The translations under genes were made by a program, and so were the position numbers. Of a stretch of DNA of 64,000 nt, positions 60,442 through 64,000 are shown piece after piece (within the stretch, counting starts at the first letter, position 1; every line of letters begins with the position of its first letter). This DNA is from DASWOJ01 sp964250755. GTDB taxonomy: Bacteria > Pseudomonadota > Alphaproteobacteria > Acetobacterales > Acetobacteraceae. The stretch spans positions 1-64,000 of the forward strand of contig CAXUHB010000008.1 of assembly GCA_964250755.1 (NCBI GenBank), in the 5' to 3' direction. The notes beneath the pieces were generated by a model. That model did not search any database. It was not told the origin of the DNA and was given only the letters and a program-made list of their open reading frames with translations.

Positions 60442-62241
60442 CTACGGCAGCGGGGCGAGCAGGGCCGCAGCGACCTCGTCGGCGCCGCACGGCCTGGCCA
60501 GCAGATAGCCCTGCGCCTGGCTGCACCCGATCATCCGCACGAAGGCAAGCTGCTCCGGCGTCTCTATTCCTTCTGCCGTCACGGCGATGTCCAGACCCTG
60601 GCCCAGGGCGACCACTGCGCCGATGATGGCGGCGGATCGTGGTCCCGTTCCAATCTGGCCAATGAAGCTTTTGTCTATCTTCAGCTTGGTGAACGGAAAT
60701 TGGCCGAGGTAGCTGAGGCTTGAGTATCCCACCCCGAAGTCATCCAGCACGATGCCGACACCAAGGTGCCGGAGATCGCCCAAGGTTGAGAGCGTCGCCG
60801 CGGTGTTGTCGAGCAGCACGGTTTCGGTGATCTCGAGTTCCAGCCGCTCCGGCGGCAGGCCGGTTTCAGCCAGGGTGGCCGTTACGGCATTCACCAAGCC
60901 GGGACGCCGAACCTGCTCGGGCGACAGGTTCACCGCCAAGCTGACCTTGTCCCAAACCGCGGCCTGTTCGCACGCGGTGCGCAGGACCCAGGCGCCGATG
61001 CGGCCGATGAGGCCGGTGCGTTCGGCAAGCGGGATGAATTCGGATGGCGGAACCGGCCCATGCGCCGGGTGCGTCCACCGGGCGAGCGCCTCCACACCTT
61101 CGCAGACGTTGGAGGCCAGGCCGAATATCGGTTGGAACGCCAGGTGCAGGCCGTTGCTGGCCAAGGCATGTTCCAAGTCGGCCTTCATCCGCGTGCGGCG
61201 GTGCAGCAGCACGGATAGGCTGTCGTCGAAGAACCGCACTGCATTGCGCCCTTCCGTTTTGGCACGATACAGGGCCATGTCGGCTTGGCGCAGCAACAGC
61301 GCCGGCTCGGCCGCTGATGCGTGGATGGAGTGCATCGCGACCCCGATGCTCGCCCCAACCTGCGCCTCCATTCCGCCGACCTGCACGGGTGCAGCTACGG
61401 CGGCGATCACCGCTTGCGCCCGTGCAGCGACGCTGTCCTCCGTGACGGCCGGGTCCATCAGGATGGCGAACTCATCGCCGCCCAGCCTTGCGAACAGGTC
61501 GTCCGGACCCAGGCACGGCCGGATGCGCTCGGCCACGGTCCGCAGCAGCTCATCGCCTGCCTCATGGCCCAACGTGTCGTTGATGTCCTTGAAGTGGTCC
61601 AGGTCGAGAAAGCAGACGGCAATGAGCCAGTCCGTCCCAACAGGCACGGTCCGGTGGTCGTCCAAGGCCGCGCCGCGCAACCGGCGCAGGACCCGGCCCA
61701 GCCGGTCGGTGAACAAGGTTCTGTTCGGCAGGCCCGTGAGGGCGTCATGGTGGGCCATGTGCCGGATGTGCATTTCGGCACGGCTGCGCTCCGTTATGTC
61801 CTCGTGCGTGCTGACCCAGCCGCCATCCGCCAAGGGCGCGTGGTGGATGGCCAGCACGCGCCCGTCCTGCAGCGTGACCTCGGTATCCACGACCTGGTCG
61901 GCGGCCCCGATCCGGTCCCGCCACGCCGTGTAGTGCTGCGGCGGCATCATCGGGCCGGTGCCAGCAAGGCAGCGGAGGCCGACGATGTCCCGCAGCGTCA
62001 TGCCGACGCGGACATCTTGAGGGCTGAGCTTGTATAATTCGACGTAGCGCCTGTTCGACAGCAGAAGCCTTTGCTGGCCGTCGAACACGCAGACCCCTTG
62101 CAGGATGCGGTCCAGTGCAAGGTCGCGAAGCTTCAGTTCCGACTTGAACGCAGGGAATGGCACGGTGCTGCCTTCGGGGTTGGGGACGGCTCCGCAGCAG
62201 CTTGTCAGAAGCGATTGGTCACGGCCAGCGGGACGCATCAT
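60442..62241 (-). CDS. PAS-GGDEF-EAL cyclic-di-GMP protein
   Basis: A 599-aa cyclic-di-GMP signalling protein. A PAS domain covers about residues 35-150 (ILQGVCVFDGQQRLLLSNRRY). The GGDEF domain has the intact motif RLGGDEF at 252-258. The usual inhibitory site RxxD four residues before is absent (GPDD at 245-248), so feedback inhibition at that site is unlikely. The EAL domain has EAL at 384-386 (EGVEALARW), ETVLL, DDFGVGYSS, KIDKSFI and EGIET, all the residues for phosphodiesterase activity. There are no transmembrane helices. The ATG at 62241 is preceded by GGGGAGG at 7 bases; two adjacent ATGs are possible. Confidence 0.93.
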   Translation of the reverse strand: MMRPAGRDQSLLTSCCGAVPNPEGSTVPFPAFKSELKLRDLALDRILQGVCVFDGQQRLLLSNRRYVELYKLSPQDVRVGMTLRDIVGLRCLAGTGPMMPPQHYTAWRDRIGAADQVVDTEVTLQDGRVLAIHHAPLADGGWVSTHEDITERSRAEMHIRHMAHHDALTGLPNRTLFTDRLGRVLRRLRGAALDDHRTVPVGTDWLIAVCFLDLDHFKDINDTLGHEAGDELLRTVAERIRPCLGPDDLFARLGGDEFAILMDPAVTEDSVAARAQAVIAAVAAPVQVGGMEAQVGASIGVAMHSIHASAAEPALLLRQADMALYRAKTEGRNAVRFFDDSLSVLLHRRTRMKADLEHALASNGLHLAFQPIFGLASNVCEGVEALARWTHPAHGPVPPSEFIPLAERTGLIGRIGAWVLRTACEQAAVWDKVSLAVNLSPEQVRRPGLVNAVTATLAETGLPPERLELEITETVLLDNTAATLSTLGDLRHLGVGIVLDDFGVGYSSLSYLGQFPFTKLKIDKSFIGQIGTGPRSAAIIGAVVALGQGLDIAVTAEGIETPEQLAFVRMIGCSQAQGYLLARPCGADEVAAALLAPLP

Positions 62242-62442
62242 CGGCGGGCCTCCCCTTGATTCGCTCCTCTGATGGCAGGTTATGGTTGGCAAGCCGTTCG
62301 ATGTCGTGGGGTCGGGGCCGCTGCGCTGAAAACGCTAGGTGCGAGCGTTGGCCTCGTCAGACACGCCCGCACGGGCAAAGCCCCTTTTATCGCCATCGTT
62401 TCGCGTGGGATGTTGATACCGCCACCCTAACGAGCCACACGG

Positions 62443-63306
62443 ATGGGCATGACCCACCCCGACTTCGACCTGCAAGGCCACCGCGGCGCCCGTGGCTTGT
62501 TTCCCGAGAACACCCTGCATGGCTTCCGCGCCGCTGCGGACTTAGGTGTCCGCACGATGGAGCTGGACGTGGGCACCACCCGCGACGGCGCCGTCGTGGT
62601 TCACCACGATCCCGCCCTGAACCCGGATACCACCCGGAACGGCGGGGGACGGTGGCTGGACGGGGCCGGGCCGCTGTTGCGCGACCTGACGCTGGCCCAG
62701 TTGCGCGAATACGACGTGGGCCGCCTTCGCCCGGGGACGGCCTATGCCGAAGCCCATCCCGGCCAGGCGCCGCAGGATGGTGCGCAGGTGCCGACGCTGG
62801 ATCAGGTGCTGGCATTGGACGCGGCCCTACGCTGGAACATCGAGTTGAAGATCATGCCCAGCCGTCCCGAATGGACCATTGCGCCGGAGGAGATGGCGGA
62901 GCGCGTGCTGCACGTGGTGGGCGCAGCCGGCGCCGGGGCACGGGTGGCGCTGCAAAGCTTCGACTGGCGGGCGCCCCGGCATGTCAGGCGCATCCGGCCC
63001 GCCATCGCCGTAGGATGGCTGACGGTGGCCGGCACCGTTGCCGACGCGCCGCTTTGGCTGGGCCGGCACGTCGCCGCCATGGCGGACGTGCCGGACGCCG
63101 TAGCGGCGGAGGGCGGCGGCCATTGGGCGCCGCATCACGCCGACCTGACCGAGGAGATGCTGAACCGCGCCCACGACCTCGGCCTGCGGGTGCTGCCGTG
63201 GACCGTCAACGCCGTCGAGGACATGCGGCGTTTGATGGACTGGGGCGTGGACGGCTTGATCTCCGACTGGCCTGACCGCGCCCTGACTCTGCTGACCGCG
63301 CCCTGA
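62443..63306 (+). CDS. ugpQ: glycerophosphodiester phosphodiesterase
   Basis: A 287-aa GDPD TIM-barrel. QGHRGARGLFPENT at 11-24 has the catalytic His13 and the metal-binding Glu22. ELDVGTTRDG at 40-49 provides Asp42, and VVHHDP (about 53-57) the second His. WNIELKI, LQSFDWR and WTVNAVEDMRRLMDWGVDGLISDWPD in pieces complete the fold. It hydrolyses glycerophosphodiesters to glycerol-3-phosphate and an alcohol. The last codons are altered by a 20-bp tandem duplication that creates the present stop. No signal peptide is seen, so it acts in the cytoplasm. Confidence 0.93.
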   Translation: MGMTHPDFDLQGHRGARGLFPENTLHGFRAAADLGVRTMELDVGTTRDGAVVVHHDPALNPDTTRNGGGRWLDGAGPLLRDLTLAQLREYDVGRLRPGTAYAEAHPGQAPQDGAQVPTLDQVLALDAALRWNIELKIMPSRPEWTIAPEEMAERVLHVVGAAGAGARVALQSFDWRAPRHVRRIRPAIAVGWLTVAGTVADAPLWLGRHVAAMADVPDAVAAEGGGHWAPHHADLTEEMLNRAHDLGLRVLPWTVNAVEDMRRLMDWGVDGLISDWPDRALTLLTAP

Positions 63307-63313
63307 CTCTGCT
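63274..63313 (+). repeat. 20-bp tandem duplication at the 3' end of the glycerophosphodiesterase gene
   Basis: GACCGCGCCCTGACTCTGCT occurs twice in direct tandem (63274-63293, 63294-63313). Because 20 is not a multiple of three, the second copy is read in another frame and supplies the present TGA stop. Without it the frame would run on for about 15 residues. Confidence 0.9.
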
Positions 63314-63338
63314 GGGCCGCCCTGATGCGGAGCGGCCC
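63314..63338 (+). terminator. hairpin after the glycerophosphodiesterase gene
   Basis: GGGCCGC, 11-nt loop, GCGGCCC, starting 7 bp after the stop codon. No T-run follows. Confidence 0.5.
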
Positions 63339-63351
63339 GGGCAAGGCTATG

Positions 63352-63385
63352 GCGCGATTGGTTCAGGTGGATGAACCAACCGCGC
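63352..63385. terminator. hairpin between the convergent glycerophosphodiesterase and citrate synthase genes
   Basis: GCGCGATTGGTTC and GAACCAACCGCGC form a 13-bp stem with one mismatch around an 8-nt loop. The position, between two convergent stops, suggests a shared bidirectional terminator. Confidence 0.55.
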
Positions 63386-63447
63386 GACAGCGCTTGTTTC
63401 TGCGAGCGGGTTGTCGCTCAGACCAGGCAGCCTGATGCGATCATGCT

Positions 63448-64000
63448 TCAGGCCCGGTCGGCCAGCGGCACGAAGTCGCGGCGCGGCGACCCCGTGTAGA
63501 CCTGGCGCGGGCGGCCGATGCGCTGCGCCGGATCCTCGATCATCTCCTTCCACTGGCTGATCCAGCCGACGGTGCGGGCAACGGCGAACAGCACGGTGAA
63601 CATGCTGGTCGGGAAGCCCATCGCCTTCAGGATGATACCCGAATAGAAGTCCACGTTCGGATACAGCTTCTTGCTGATGAAGTACTCGTCGTGCAGCGCG
63701 ATGCGCTCCAGCTCGACCGCCATGTCCAGCGTCGGGTTGTTCTTGATGCCCAGCTCGGCCAGGACCTCCTTGCAGGTCTCCTGCATGATCTTGGCGCGGG
63801 GGTCGTAGTTCTTGTACACGCGGTGGCCGAAGCCCATCAGGCGGACGTGGCTGTTCTTGTCCTTTACCTTCTCGATGAAGGCGGGGATGTTCTCGACGCT
63901 GCCGATCTCGGCCAGCATCTTCAGCACGGCCTCGTTCGCGCCGCCGTGCGCGGGTCCCCACAGGCTGGCGATCCCCGCGGCGATGCAGGCGAAGGGGTTG
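63448..64000 (-). CDS. gltA: citrate synthase, C-terminal part (start beyond window edge)
   Basis: The visible 183 or so codons are the C-terminal third of type II citrate synthase. NPFACIAAGIASLWGPAHGGANEAV at the window edge leads to the active site (His of GPAHGGA). GFGHRVYKNYDPRAKIMQ carries the second catalytic His and Arg residues. LYPNVDFYSGIILKAMGFP, the catalytic Asp region, and the C-terminal RIGRPRQVYTG end are conserved. It is minus-strand, with its 5' end beyond position 64000. It condenses acetyl-CoA and oxaloacetate in the TCA cycle. Confidence 0.95.
   Translation of the reverse strand, partial: NPFACIAAGIASLWGPAHGGANEAVLKMLAEIGSVENIPAFIEKVKDKNSHVRLMGFGHRVYKNYDPRAKIMQETCKEVLAELGIKNNPTLDMAVELERIALHDEYFISKKLYPNVDFYSGIILKAMGFPTSMFTVLFAVARTVGWISQWKEMIEDPAQRIGRPRQVYTGSPRRDFVPLADRA

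Overview
The window is a GC-rich (about 70 %) stretch of chromosome from an alphaproteobacterium. It most resembles Acetobacteraceae/Rhodospirillales (Roseomonas-type), though the exact genus cannot be read from it. The strongest markers are a circularly permuted two-piece tmRNA, an alphaproteobacterial SspB adaptor, an RNase P RNA of the usual bacterial type, a C30 carotenoid (crtN/crtP) locus and a split XdhC/Cox maturation set. Genes are densely packed, often with 1-8 nt ATGA/GTGA overlaps. No phage, plasmid, transposase or CRISPR array is visible.

Layout. 1-400 holds RNase P RNA, cut by the left edge. 414-6080 holds a hypothetical gene, an AmpD-like amidase, a TerB/J-domain protein, a large AsmA-type protein and two small genes. 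6105-16992 is a minus-strand block with class II fumarase, four of the last queuosine enzymes (queG, queF, tgt, queA), a YhhQ-type queuosine-precursor transporter, a VOC protein, class I fumarase and SspB. It is interrupted by a plus-strand pair of retropepsin-like lipoproteins, one of which has lost both catalytic aspartates. 17091-29924 carries an orphan peptide-binding protein, tmRNA, thyX, a Rieske oxygenase, mrp/apbC, the hflK-hflC-degP group, a ligase-associated exonuclease, an ATP-dependent DNA ligase and a cupin. 30080-37788 is the carotenoid locus (crtN, crtP, acyltransferase, crtQ-like glycosyltransferase, DUF2141 and ferredoxin genes, with a divergent aldehyde dehydrogenase). 37955-48502 carries a YeeE transporter, livHMGF without a binding protein, tRNA-Lys, a NUDIX gene, an orphan metN, a DUF2314 gene, an acyl-CoA synthetase and a split chromate transporter. 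48563-57691 holds a CHAP amidase, RidA, small hypotheticals and a molybdenum-hydroxylase maturation operon (coxG, coxD, coxE, two xdhC parts, a mocA-like fusion) with no hydroxylase structural gene. 57817-64000 has prpB, an HDAC-like deacylase, a DUF192 gene, a PAS-GGDEF-EAL protein, a glycerophosphodiesterase and the 3' part of citrate synthase.

How the parts fit together. SspB and its RNA partner tmRNA lie under 2 kb apart and belong to one ribosome-rescue and ClpXP degradation route. The queuosine genes cover every step from imported preQ0 to queuosine in tRNA. The crt genes match the staphyloxanthin gene set apart from the C30 synthase, so the likely product is a C30 carotenoic-acid glycosyl ester. 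Three fold-back elements of about 150 bp sit in intergenic gaps of the minus-strand crt and cox operons, and single repeat arms of the same family lie elsewhere. I see no clearly new multi-gene system. The least ordinary items are the fold-back elements, the inactivated protease next to an intact paralogue, and the maturation operon without its enzyme.
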